Shown in pieces: positions 33,258 through 43,345 of a stretch of 64,000 bases of DNA; within the stretch, counting starts at the first letter, position 1; every line of letters begins with the position of its first letter. This DNA is from Saccharum officinarum. Lineage: Eukaryota > Streptophyta > Magnoliopsida > Poales > Poaceae. Location of the stretch: contig CM036188.1 of the NCBI GenBank assembly GCA_020631735.1, positions 17,278,214 to 17,342,213 on the forward strand, in the 5' to 3' direction. The notes beneath the pieces were generated by a model. It saw nothing but the letters and a program-made list of their open reading frames with translations. It searched no databases and was not told where the DNA came from. The position numbers and the translations under genes were made by a program.

Positions 33258-34118
33258 CTACTGGCGTGGCTCATGCTCTAATGTCTCATAAATCTTTGCC
33301 ATGCCTTGGTTTGCTCGGAGTTCATCAATCATTGCTTGGCACCTCTTGATGGTCTTCCCCTGTGCCTTCACCATTTCCTCTAACTGCAACTTCCTCTCCA
33401 TCATGTCATAGACAAAGTTCACCATCACCCGAGAAAGTGGTTCCAACTGCACTGGATCCATCATGGCCCATCCAAGGTCGGGGTGTGCACGAGGGAGGTA
33501 GCGGTGGATATCATGCTTCATGCTGTCAAAGCGAAGGTAGCGAAGGCCCATACATGCTTCAAAAGCAGCATCTTCAATACTATCCTCCATGGTAGCTCGA
33601 CGACCCATGTGAGCATACATCCTGTCTAGCTGGTATGCTCCTTTGTCTTCATCCTTAGGAAAAATGCTCGCTCTTGCCTTTCAGTAAGTGTCCTCCAGCG
33701 GATGGGTGTACTCCCAACAGACATACTCCACAGCTGTGTGCCAATCAGCGAAGTAGGCAGAGAGCATTCCCACAAGTCGATGGTGAGAAACAGCATTTCC
33801 TCCTGCCTTGTGGTAGATCTTCACAGTCCAACCCATTGGAGGGGGTGGCACATCCTCAGCAGCTGCACCAGGTGGGGGAGACGGGGGTTGCTCTCCTCCA
33901 TTGGCTTCCTCCTCTTCATCATCTTCAATCTCGATGATCTCAGGGTCTTCTTCAGGCTTGGGTTCTTCCTGAGGAGGTGTTGGCACTTGGATTGGTGCTT
34001 CAGGGGTCTGCTCATTCTCCTGGGGTACTTCCTCTTGTGGCTCTTCAGGTGCAATCAAAGCACGAGGTGGGTAGTGTCCTCCAGTGGTGATGCGGGCAGT
34101 CTTGCGGCCACGAACCAT
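33258..34118 (-). pseudogene. E6 ORF0: diverged H3-tail-like N-terminus, one in-frame stop
   Basis: ATG at 34118, about 286 codons to 33258, interrupted by one in-frame TGA at 33681-33683, probably from CGA. After Met it reads VRGRKTARITTGGHYPPRAL, aligning from residue 1 with the H3 tail (R2, T6, A7, R8, T11, G12, G13, P16 and L20 identical) and with E1 ORF0, including a following AP(E/R)EP. H3 K4 and K9 are replaced. Residues about 24-95 are Pro/Glu-rich with EIIEIEDDEEEE, which resembles a SUMO-interacting motif. The rest is a conserved-looking domain (WTVKIYHKAGGNAV, DWHTAVEYVCWEYTH, LRYLRFDSMKHDIHRYLPR) and a C-terminal helix. GTAG directly precedes the ATG. Its position between primer site and gag matches E1 ORF0. 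Function unknown. Confidence 0.78.
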
Positions 34119-34292
34119 CTACATAGTTTTTAGATGTAATTAGAATAGAGGCAAAATTTCGTAATAGAATGAGACATAAGAAGCATAAAAATTTATCAAA
34201 TAACAAGAGCAAGATAATGAGCATAAAAATAGTGAAAAGATGACACTAAATCGATCATTTCTATCTAGGCTTACGTCCTACAGTCAACAATA

Positions 34293-34304
34293 GCTCTGAT
34301 ACCA
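34293..34304 (-). promoter_or_regulatory. E6 primer-binding site
   Basis: The minus strand reads TGGTATCAGAGC, perfect for initiator tRNA-Met, three bases from the LTR. About 20 bases further on, GGAC/GTAAGCC (GT at 34274-34273) resembles a splice donor. Confidence 0.93.
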
Positions 34305-34307
34305 ATT

Positions 34308-37014
34308 TATCACACCCATTTAATGACCAAATGGAGTGCATACCCTTATGTGTGCCCAGAGATCAATCACACATAAGTTAACAAATTATAAAGGATGTAT
34401 CATCACAAATGTTATTACATCACGATTAATAACACATAGTCTTTACAATAATATAGCGGAAGTAAAATATAAAAACTCTCGTGGTAGCTCCAATCACAGG
34501 TACATTGACTGGTTGACAGCAAGTCTAGTAATCTTCCGAGAAGTAGAAGTAGTCACTACTTGCACCATCTGTTATCTATCCGGGACTTTTATCCAAGTAA
34601 GAAAAATAAACAAGCGTAAGTACATCTCGTACTCAACAAGTGTAACATGGGGTTCATGAGGCTCAAAGGCATAACATAGGTTTATCAGCATGTAGCTTTT
34701 ATATAGCATTAATTCAGTATATCAATGATATCAAAGTGTCTCAATATAATCAATAAACATATGATCCATGTGAAATGATTAACAAATAGCAAAAACATAT
34801 TCATTATTAATGATCCACTATTCCATAAGGGTCCAAGGCCACTCGTGACCGTGAGCACGGCTGTTATAATAGTTTTACACTCTGTAGAGGTTGTACACTT
34901 TCACTGTGAGTCGTGATTTACCCTTTCGCCTGAGGTAGCTAATCTCTTGACCCACTTCCAAGGAAGGTCGGCAGGGTTCACTATGAAGTCTTTCAAAGGT
35001 TTGTCTAACAAGTTAGGGCCACTAGGTTTCTAAAGTCAGTCTGTGTGATTCACCACGCAGGGATCCACAGTCTGCTCTACCCCATTTGCGCCAAAGGGTA
35101 ACCTCTAACAAGCTAGAAAAGGTCCTTCTATATGACTAAAGCCAGAGCCATTTTAGCCCTCACAGTTGTACTGTAAATCCCGGATTTTCGCTTATAGATG
35201 AGTCCTTATGGAGAGTAACAAGAGCACCAAAGTAACCCCATGCTCTAGTACCCTTAAGCAGTAATAAAATCATCTTTTAATGTTTATTGCATATTCCATT
35301 AGTCAAATTACATGATCATAGTTCATGTTGAGCACTAGCAATACTAATCCATGCAGTATAATAGGTATCAAGGAATAAGATCAACTCTAAGTCATCCTTA
35401 ATAAGGAATATATGCATAATGATATTATTTGCTTAATATGAATAGGACAACAAGGATAATCCCATGCTATACTTGTCTTGCTCAAACTGGTCCTGGTGAT
35501 CTTGTTCATAGTAAAACTCCTGATCTCCAACGAATTGCTCACCGTCTATACACGATCAACAACAGCACAACACACATCCAGAACAATCATGCATAGACAA
35601 ACAAGACTATAATTAGAACAGTACACCAATAGTAATAAAATAAGATAAAAAGTTTTTAAAACGAATCTACAACTCGCTAGGATCGCATAGACGCAAAGAT
35701 CACGAAAAACGGAGCTAAAACGACAAAGTTATGAATTTATGAAGATTTCCTATAGAAAAATAAATACTTTAATAAAAACTCGAAAATAAATTAATCCAAA
35801 CCTACTGTACAGTTCTATGGTCATGTAGAGCTCACAAATATGAATCTAACGGAACTTGAATGGATCAAATCGGAGTTAAAACGGAGATTCTACGACTAAA
35901 ACAAGTTGAGTGGCAAAACTGTAAATATTAGAAAACATATTTTTCATTTACCGAAACGAAATACGTTTTCAACCGATCAAAGCGTACTCTGAGCTTTATG
36001 TTTTAGGACTGTGGGTTCGATATACTAAAACTCAGGGTCTCTTTTACAAAATTACGAACAAACCGGTATTTTCTAATTACAACCGTTGGATTCAAAATCA
36101 ACGATCCAGATTGGATCAGGGAGAGAGAGAAGAGACGTCGCCGGCGCTTCGGCCGGATTTGGTCCCGACGGTGACCTCCCACGGCGGCGCCATGGCCGGA
36201 GTAGCCTAACTCGCTCTACGGTGCACGAAATCGCGAAGCAAAGGTACCGGCAGGTAGATAACTTCAACGCGACCTTACCTAGAGCAAAATCGAGGCCGAG
36301 AACGAAGCGAGGAAGACGTGCGGCTTGAGATGGCGGACGGTGAAGCTCGTGCTCGCGGTGACCTAGCTCCCGAGCACCAAAGCGTCTACAAAAAGACAAG
36401 ATGAGGGCGGAGAGGTGCGGGGGTCTCGTTTTATAGCCCGTAGGCATCACGAAAAATGGAAAGGGAAGGATACGGAGGGGGATTTGGATCTCCCATATCC
36501 GATGGAGAGAGGAAGGTGGCGGCGTCTGTTTTTGGAAAGTGCCGGAGGAAGGAGATGGAAAGGGAGATGTGTCGCTGACCGGTGGGACCGGCTCGTCAGC
36601 GGCTCGGGTGCGGAGGAAGGCCACGCGCGCGCGAAGTTGGGCCTGCGGCCGCGACTTGGGCTCGGCCCAGAAACCGGAGGCGGGCGCGGGGAAAGGCAGG
36701 CCGCGCGCGGGGAGGGCAGGCTGAGCACTGGGCTGCGGCAGAATGCGGCCCGAAGAAGAAAATTCCTTTCTCTTTTTCTTTTTTCAAATTTTTCAAAGCC
36801 AATTTTCAAAGGATTTTCAAATCCAAATTGAATTTGATTTAAACCACTCATTACAAAATCCCAAATGCAACAGCATGAATGCTCAATCATATTTCTATCC
36901 TTATATTTGATTTTAAATTTATAAAATTATTATTATCCTAAGTTTACATGCTCACAAAAATATATAAAAATCATATTTCTCCTATTTTTTTATCCAAAAT
37001 TTTTGGGTGTTACA
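34308..37014 (-). repeat. E6 5' LTR
   Basis: Matches the 3' LTR throughout. Its terminal base pair next to the primer site has changed, so the end reads TATCACACCC rather than TGTCACACCC. The GC-rich segment is about 36110-36740. Confidence 0.95.
36429..36435 (-). promoter_or_regulatory. TATA box in E6 5' LTR
   Basis: The minus strand reads GCTATAAAACGAGACCCCC, a good plant TATA box followed by a GC-rich leader. The other LTR has the same box at 29308-29314. It is the likely start of element transcription. Confidence 0.65.
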
Positions 37015-37019
37015 GTATG

Positions 37020-38475
37020 CCGAGCACTTCTTATAGACTTCTGGAAACTCCACTACACCTTTATTCTTCTTCTAAGCAGCACCTTACCACACATTGGAGT
37101 GTGGGAAAATAGCAAGAGTGAGTCCATGTCAAACTCAACAAATATAACACGGGGTTCATGAGGCTCAAAAGGTTTGACATGGGTTTACTGCAATAGCTTT
37201 TAGTAAGTCATCTTTTTAGCATTTGAGTAGCCACAAGTTACGTAAGCCCAAATAACCTCATGATAATGTAAACGAGAATAATGTATAGCAAGAAACAATA
37301 ATCATCAGTGAGATTTAATATCATCAGTATTATCATTACCTTCAGTGTTCATCATTTATTATGTAAGGGTCCAAGGCCACTCGTGACCATGAGCACGGCT
37401 GTTATAACAGTTTTACACTCTGCAGAGGTTGTACACTTTCACTGTGAGTCGTGATTTACCCTTTCGCCCGAGGTGATCAGCCTCTTGACCCACTACCAAA
37501 GAAGGTTGGCAGGGTTCACTATGAAGTCTTTCAAAGGTTCGTCTAACAAGTTAGGGCCATTAGATTCACTCGGCAAACAGATGTAGAGCCCCCCTTTCAA
37601 ATGGCACAATGACGCGCAGCCTATACACATAAGGACAGAGGCCGCACTATACCCGATTCGTCAAGTCATTCTTACGCCATGAAGGTTACCACTAACAAGC
37701 TAGAAAAGGTCCTCATACTTGACTAAAGCCAGAGCCATATAGCCCTCACAGTTGTACTGTAAGTCTCGGATGTTCGCTTACAGATAAGTCCTTAAGGAGA
37801 GAAACTAGAGCACCATAAAAATAGTCCAATGCTCTAGCCCTCTTGAGCCATGTTTCTATAAAGCATCTTTTAAACGTTTATTGCATATACCATTAGTTAA
37901 GTTACAGATCATGGTTATTTATCTTGAGCACTAGCATAAATACTACCCAATGCAATGTTCCACCGGTGTCAAGGTACAAGATACAAAAACTAGGATATCC
38001 TTAGGGGTAACAAGGTAGACACATGCACATGAATTAAGTGTATTAAAGGTGAATAGGAAACAAGGATGATCTCATGCTATACTTGCCTTTTCCCAAAGTT
38101 AGCTACTCAGAATCTCCAGTTGCTATCTTCTAGACTCAAGTCCTCTTGCTTCGACTATCGGTCCTCAGCTCCTCGTCTTCAGCGCTAATTAACCATACTT
38201 CTACTCTCAGCAATCAAGTAGAACAAACAAACAATAAACACAACTAAGAACAACACACCAAACAAAAGAGACAATTTAAAAGAGCGCACTAGACTATACG
38301 ACATGATGCTATGATCACGAAAACGTAAGACCGACGGATAACAGAAATACCATCAAAGAGGACACGCGACTATCGAGGAGTTGCAACAAATCGGAGAAGA
38401 CAAACTATACATTTGATTTATTTTAGTTAGTGTTTTCTATGCACAACCCAAAATCAGAAATTTTGGGATGTGACA
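37020..38475 (-). repeat. E5 3' LTR, inner piece
   Basis: Continues the LTR after E6 and its duplicated GTATG (37015-37019). It runs parallel to 40026-41481 with a few percent difference and ends GGGATGTGACA. Confidence 0.92.
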
Positions 38476-39804
38476 ATTCTACCCCACTTAACAGGAATCT
38501 CATCCCAAGATTCAAAGAGTCTTGGGGGAGAGATAAAGCAGACCAATAAGATTATTTTGAAACTTTTGACAAGTTCTGATATAAGCGTCAAGGATTATCA
38601 ATGGTTGACAAGAGAACATTGGATTGATTGTTAAGATTGATTCGATCTAATGATAGAGGGTCAAAGGATTGAAGGTCAGCATAGGTGGAAAGGAAGATCA
38701 AAGGAGGTTGAAAAGATAGATCAAGGTTGATCATCGAGTCTTCACTTTATAAGGTGTAAAAACAAGGGTGGAGATTAGCAAAAGATAAAGATAGATCTTA
38801 TGGTACTCACAACTCCTTGATTCAAAATTTATGAGACATCATGAAAAAGTGACAGATTAACATTGGTTGAAGAAAGGTAAAGACTAGTTTTCCATTTTAC
38901 CATTCAGGGAGACCAGTGAGAAGGATAAATTGATCTTCAAGTCTTTGTAGGTCCTTAAATCAGGATTTATAAGATGTAAGGACAAGGGTCAAAAGTTATC
39001 AAATGTTGATAAGAAAAAGTAAAGATTGATGGCAAGAAGGTGAGACTGGTTAAGGGGCAAGGACTAGCAAAAGTTGATATTATGATAGTGATTGGTCTTT
39101 GGATCTTCTTGTCTCGTGACTTGAGATTGATGATGGTGGCGGACGCTACCCCACTTAACAAAGATCTTGTTCCACCTGGCGATGTCATTGAAGGCAACAC
39201 TTTCTTTAAGGCTTACTACTATTTATGAGTCCTTCATGTGTTGATCCTCCATTAAGATGAGATAAAGAAGGCAACATGACAACCAAGGGCAGGCAAGGAT
39301 AGTGTAAGAGAAAATGGCAAGATTTAGGATCGATTGAAAGATAAGTAGGATAGAAGATGACACTACCCCACTTAACTTGGATCGAGCTACTCCTCAAGAC
39401 TTATACCTTCCGAGCCACCTTTGAAACATGAGAACAAGGATAACACACAAGCAACACATCAAGCACAACAAGCACACATCACATCATCGGTACTACACGT
39501 GCTTCTTCAACAATGGTGGTCATCCTAGTGGCACATTGGAGATGATGAAAGGCCATCGAACTTTTGAACAAGGTAAGATCAGAAAACTTTTGGTAAAAAC
39601 AACACAAATCAAAAACCAAGGGAGTAAGAAATAATAGCTCAAAGGAAGCTATCAAGGAAGGGATACAATAGGACAAGGAATAGGAAATAGTCAAAACCGA
39701 AGGGTCAAGGGATGACAAAATAGTTTTATCATAAAATAAGTTTTAGAATACGTCCAGTGCTACTTGGTATACGTTCTATAGTCAACATCGCTCTGATACC
39801 ATTC
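38476..39804 (-). other. E5 internal region, non-coding, three polypurine-like tracts
   Basis: No frame longer than about 80 codons and none recognisable. On the minus strand GTTAAGTGGGGTAG occurs at 38479-38492 (the true polypurine tract next to the LTR), 39146-39159 and 39363-39376. The primer site TGGTATCAGAGC is read on the minus strand from 39801 to 39790. Confidence 0.75.
39790..39801 (-). promoter_or_regulatory. E5 primer-binding site
   Basis: The minus strand reads TGGTATCAGAGC, a perfect match to the initiator tRNA-Met primer site, three bases from the LTR end. Confidence 0.95.
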
Positions 39805-41481
39805 TGTCACACCCGGTTTTGCAAAGAACAAAACTAGGCTCGTCATATGTGTGCCTAGGAAGTCCACACATACAACAACAAAATAAAAATATCAAAACAA
39901 TGTTTATATAAAGCGGGAAACATAATATATTAACACTTACAACTATCAGAGTATCGCAGAACGGTTACTAATCTTTTCTTCAGGCTCCAACGTCATAGGA
40001 ACGGCTGACTGGGGGCTCCGTATGCCAAGCACTTCTTATAGACTTCTGGAAACTTCACTACACCTTTATTTTTCTTCTAAGCAGCACCTTACTACACACT
40101 GGAGTGTGGGGAAATAGCAAGAGTGAGTCCATGTCGAACTCAACAAATATAGCATGGGGTTCATGAGGCTCAAAAGGTTTGACATGGGTTTACTGCAATA
40201 GCTTTTAGTGAGTCATCTTTTACCATTTGAGTAGCAACAAGTTACGTAAGCCCAAATAACCTTATGATCATGTAAACGAGAATAATGTATAGCAAGAAAC
40301 AATAATCATCAGTGAGCTTTAATATCATCAGTATTATCATTACCATTAGTGTTCATCATTTATTCTGTAAGGGTCTAAGGCCACTCGTGACTGTGAGCAC
40401 GGCTGTTATAACAGTTTTACACTCTGCAGAGGTTGTACACTTTCACTGTTAGTCGTGATTTACCCTTTCGCCCGAGGTGATCAACCTCTTGACCCACTAC
40501 CAAGGAAGGTCGGTAGGGTTCACTATGAAGTCTTTTTAGGGTTCGTCTAACAAGTTAGGGCCATTAGATTCACTCGGCAAACAGATGTAGAGCCACCTTC
40601 CAAATGGCACAATGACGCGCAGCCTATACACATAAGGACAGAGGCCGCACTATACCTGATTCGTTAAGCCATTCTTACGCCATGAAGGTTACCACTAACA
40701 AGCTAGAAAAGGTCCTCATACTTGACTAAAGCCAGAGCCATATAGCCCTCACAGTTGTACTGTAAGTCCCGGATATTCGCTTACAGATAAGTCCTTAAGG
40801 AGAGAAATTAGAGCACCACAAAAACACCCTAATGCTCTAGCCCTCTTGAGCCATGTTTCTATAAATCATATTTTAAATGTTTATTGCATATACCATTAGT
40901 CAAGTTACAGATCATGGTTATTTATCTTAAGCACTAGCATAAATACTACCCAATGCAATGTTCCACCGGTGTCAAGGTACAAGATACAAAAACTAGGATA
41001 TCCTTAGGGGTAACAAGGTAGACACATGCACATGAATTAAGTGTATTAAAGGTGAATAGAAAACAAGGATGATCCCATGCTATACTTGCCTTTTCCCAAA
41101 GTTAGCTGCTCAGAATCTCCAGTTGCTATCTTCTGCACTCAAGTCCTCTTGCTTCGATTGTCGGTCCTCAGCTCCTCGTCTTCAGCGCTAATTAACCATA
41201 CTTCTTCTACTCTCAGCAATCAAGTAGAACAAACAGACAATAAACACAACTAAGAACAACACACCAAACAAAAGAGACACTTTAAAAGAGCACACTAGAC
41301 TATACGACATGATGCTATGATCGCAAAAACGTAAGACCGACGGATAACAGAGCTACCAACAAAGAGGACACGCGACTATCGAGGAGTTGCAACAAATCAG
41401 AGAAGACAAACTATACATTTGATTTATTTTAGTTAGTGTTTTCTATGCACAACCCAAAATCAGAAATTTTGGGGTGTGATA
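39805..41481 (-). repeat. E5 5' LTR
   Basis: On the plus strand it runs TGTCACACCCGG to GGGGTGTGATA. Unlike the LTRs of E6, E7 and E3 it lacks the GC-rich segment and an evident TATA box. It contains the LTR core block shared by the four gypsy families (about 40369-40810). Confidence 0.92.
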
Positions 41482-41486
41482 GTTTA

Positions 41487-42027
41487 ATAGAAGAAGATGA
41501 AGAAAGCAAGTTAGCAGCGAGTTGCATGAAATGCAACGTAATGTGCTATCTCTAATAAAGAATAATATATATAATATTATATATATATAATAACTGAGCT
41601 AAAATTATATGTTGGAGCCATCAGGGCCCACCGTGCTTATCTGCAGTAACCAAACGACTTCACAAAAATAGCTCACTAAGAATCATCAGGTTGTTGTAGT
41701 TGCAGCGAGAGGCAGCGTACCTGCAGGCTAGCAACCAGGGGCGAATTAGCCTATGTTACTAGGGTCACCCGACTCTGATGACTTTGGCAAAACTAGTGGA
41801 GAATTACAGTTCATCACAGCTTATCAATGATGCTGACCCCACTGTATAAACGTGATGACCCCGATGAATTTTATGGCTGGATTTGCCACTGCTAGCAACG
41901 ATGGAAACTATTCGCTGCTTAAAGCTCTTAACCACACAATATACGGTATATATACCTGGGATGGGGCCCCAGGGGATTGGGGGCCCAGGGCGATCGCCCC
42001 GTCCACCCGCCCTCAGGGCCAGCCCTG
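41487..42027. other. Right part of hAT E4, non-coding
   Basis: Resumes after the GTTTA duplication. It contains an AT-rich stretch (about 41560-41595) and ends in the right terminal inverted repeat. No transposase frame. Confidence 0.75.
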
Positions 42028-42035
42028 GTTCTATG

Positions 42036-43340
42036 AGGAGTTGACCATTAATTGTAAAGCAAGTGAAAGGCAAGTATAGCATGGGATCATCCTTGTTGTT
42101 CTATTCACTATTAATCATTTAAATCATTCTGTATGTGTCTACCTTGATTGCCATTAAGGATTTCCTAGCTTTTATATCTTGTACCTTTTCACCTATGGGT
42201 TTATGCATTGGGTAGTATGATGCTAGCGCTCAATTAAAGACCATGATCTTGTAACTTGACTAATGGTATATGCAATAAACACTAAAAGATGCGTTTTAGC
42301 AACAAGGAACAAGCGGGCTAGAGTATATGATGCTCTAGATTCCTCTCCCTAAGGACTTATCTGTAAGCGATCATCTGGTTCTTACAGTACAGCCAGGAGT
42401 GTTATATGGCTCTAGCTTTAGTCAAGTACAATGACCTTTTCTACCTTGTTAGTGGTTACCTTTATGACGCAAGAGGGGTGTGTTTTGGGTTAGGTGTAGT
42501 GCGACCTCTGTTCCTAAGAGTACTTCTGCGTGAGTGTGCCTTTCGAAAGGGGGCTCTACATTCATAGGGCATAGAAACCTAGCGGCCCTAACTTGTTAGA
42601 CAAACCTTTAAAAGACTTCAGAGTGAACCCTATCGGTCTTCCTTGGTAGTGGGTCAAGAGGCTGATCATCTTAGGTGAAAGGGTAAATCATGGCTCATGG
42701 GTAAAGATGTACAACCTCTGTAGAGTGTTAAAAACTGTTATAACAACCGTGCTCATGGTCACGAGCAGCCTTGGACCCCTACAGAATAAATGATGAACAC
42801 TAATGATAATGATAATACTGATGATATTGATGCTCACTGATGATTATTGTTTCTTGCTATACACTATTCTTGTTTACATGATCATGAGGTTATTTGGGCT
42901 TATGGTAACTTGTTGCTACTCAAATGCTAAAAATATGACTCACTAAAAGCTAATCGTAGTTTAACCAGTGTCAGCCTTTTTGAGTCTCATAAACCTCATG
43001 TTATATTTGCTGAGTACGACATGTGCTCACCCTTGCTATTTCCCCACACCCTCAGACTTTAGAAAGTTGCTCCGAAGATTGATGAAGACAATGAAGGAGT
43101 TCTCAAGATACTGTCAGAAGTGCTTGGCATATGCGACTCCCAGTCAGCCGTCCCTATGAAGTTGGAGCCTGAAGAGAACATTAGTAACTGTTCCGCTATA
43201 CTCTAATATAAGTGTTATTTATAAGTATGTTTCCGTTATATAACATTGTTTCTAATATCCTCTATTCTATTGTTGTATATGTGGACTTCTTGGGCACACA
43301 TATGGCAAGCCTGGTTTTGTTCTTAAAACTGGGTGTGACA
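42036..43340 (+). repeat. Right part of solo LTR E3
   Basis: A plus-strand, diverged copy of LTR sequence seen on the minus strand in E5, E6 and E7. It includes AAGGCAAGTATAGCATGGGA and GGGTAAATCATGGCTCA, the TTATAACA...GTGCTCATGGTCACGAG core block near 42640-42775, and the terminal CTTGGGCACACATATGGC to GGGTGTGACA. No gene. Confidence 0.85.
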
Positions 43341-43345
43341 ACTCG

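Larger units (their letters stand above)
27186..37014 (-). mobile_element. E6: Ty3/gypsy chromovirus with ORF0, internally deleted
   Basis: Minus strand. The 5' LTR is 34308-37014 (2707 bp) and the 3' LTR 27186-29894 (2709 bp). A perfect TSD GTATG lies at 27181-27185 and 37015-37019. The primer site is 34293-34304, ORF0 33258-34118, a gag-RT-RNase H-INT-chromodomain fusion 29942-32566, and the polypurine tract 29895-29910. The protease and the start of RT are deleted. LTR pairs differ by roughly 2% by eye, and catalytic residues are mutated, so it is not autonomous. Confidence 0.95.
26966..41481 (-). mobile_element. E5: gene-less LTR retrotransposon, split by E6
   Basis: Minus strand. The 5' LTR is 39805-41481 (1677 bp). 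The 3' LTR is 26966-27185 plus 37020-38475, the same length once E6 and one copy of its TSD are removed. A perfect TSD GTTTA lies at 26961-26965 and 41482-41486. The primer site is at 39790-39801 and the polypurine tract at 38476-38492. The internal region is only about 1.3 kb and has no gag or pol, so proteins must come from relatives. Confidence 0.92.
26460..42027. mobile_element. E4: non-autonomous hAT transposon, split by E5
   Basis: Terminal inverted repeats CAGGGCCGGCCTTGAG (26460-26475) and, on the other strand, CAGGGCTGGCCCTGAG (42012-42027) match at 14 of 16 positions. A perfect 8-base TSD GTTCTATG lies at 26452-26459 and 42028-42035, the length typical of hAT. Sub-terminal GGGGCCC and GGGCGA motifs occur at both ends. 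Without E5 it is about 1.05 kb and has no transposase frame, so it would have moved only with an enzyme supplied elsewhere. Confidence 0.92.
24323..43340 (+). mobile_element. E3: gypsy-type solo LTR (about 3.4 kb) split by hAT E4
   Basis: Starts TGTCACACCCCAAAATTTCTG (24323) and ends GTTCTTAAAACTGGGTGTGACA (43340). A perfect 5-base TSD ACTCG lies at 24318-24322 and 43341-43345. Removing the hAT and its TSD leaves 24323-26459 plus 42036-43340. Both ends match the LTR ends of E5 in opposite orientation, so it is a relative of that family, but about twice as long. No internal region, primer site or second LTR remains, the signature of LTR-LTR recombination. Confidence 0.88.

Noticed and set aside
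29942..34118. An integrated plant pararetrovirus
   Set aside because: Integrase, chromodomain, LTRs, primer site and TSD are present and there is no movement protein; it is a Ty3/gypsy retrotransposon.
24323..43340. A DNA transposon with TGTCACACC inverted ends
   Set aside because: The inverted TGTCACACC ends are normal for gypsy LTRs here; the flanking duplication is 5 bases and the interior matches LTR sequence.
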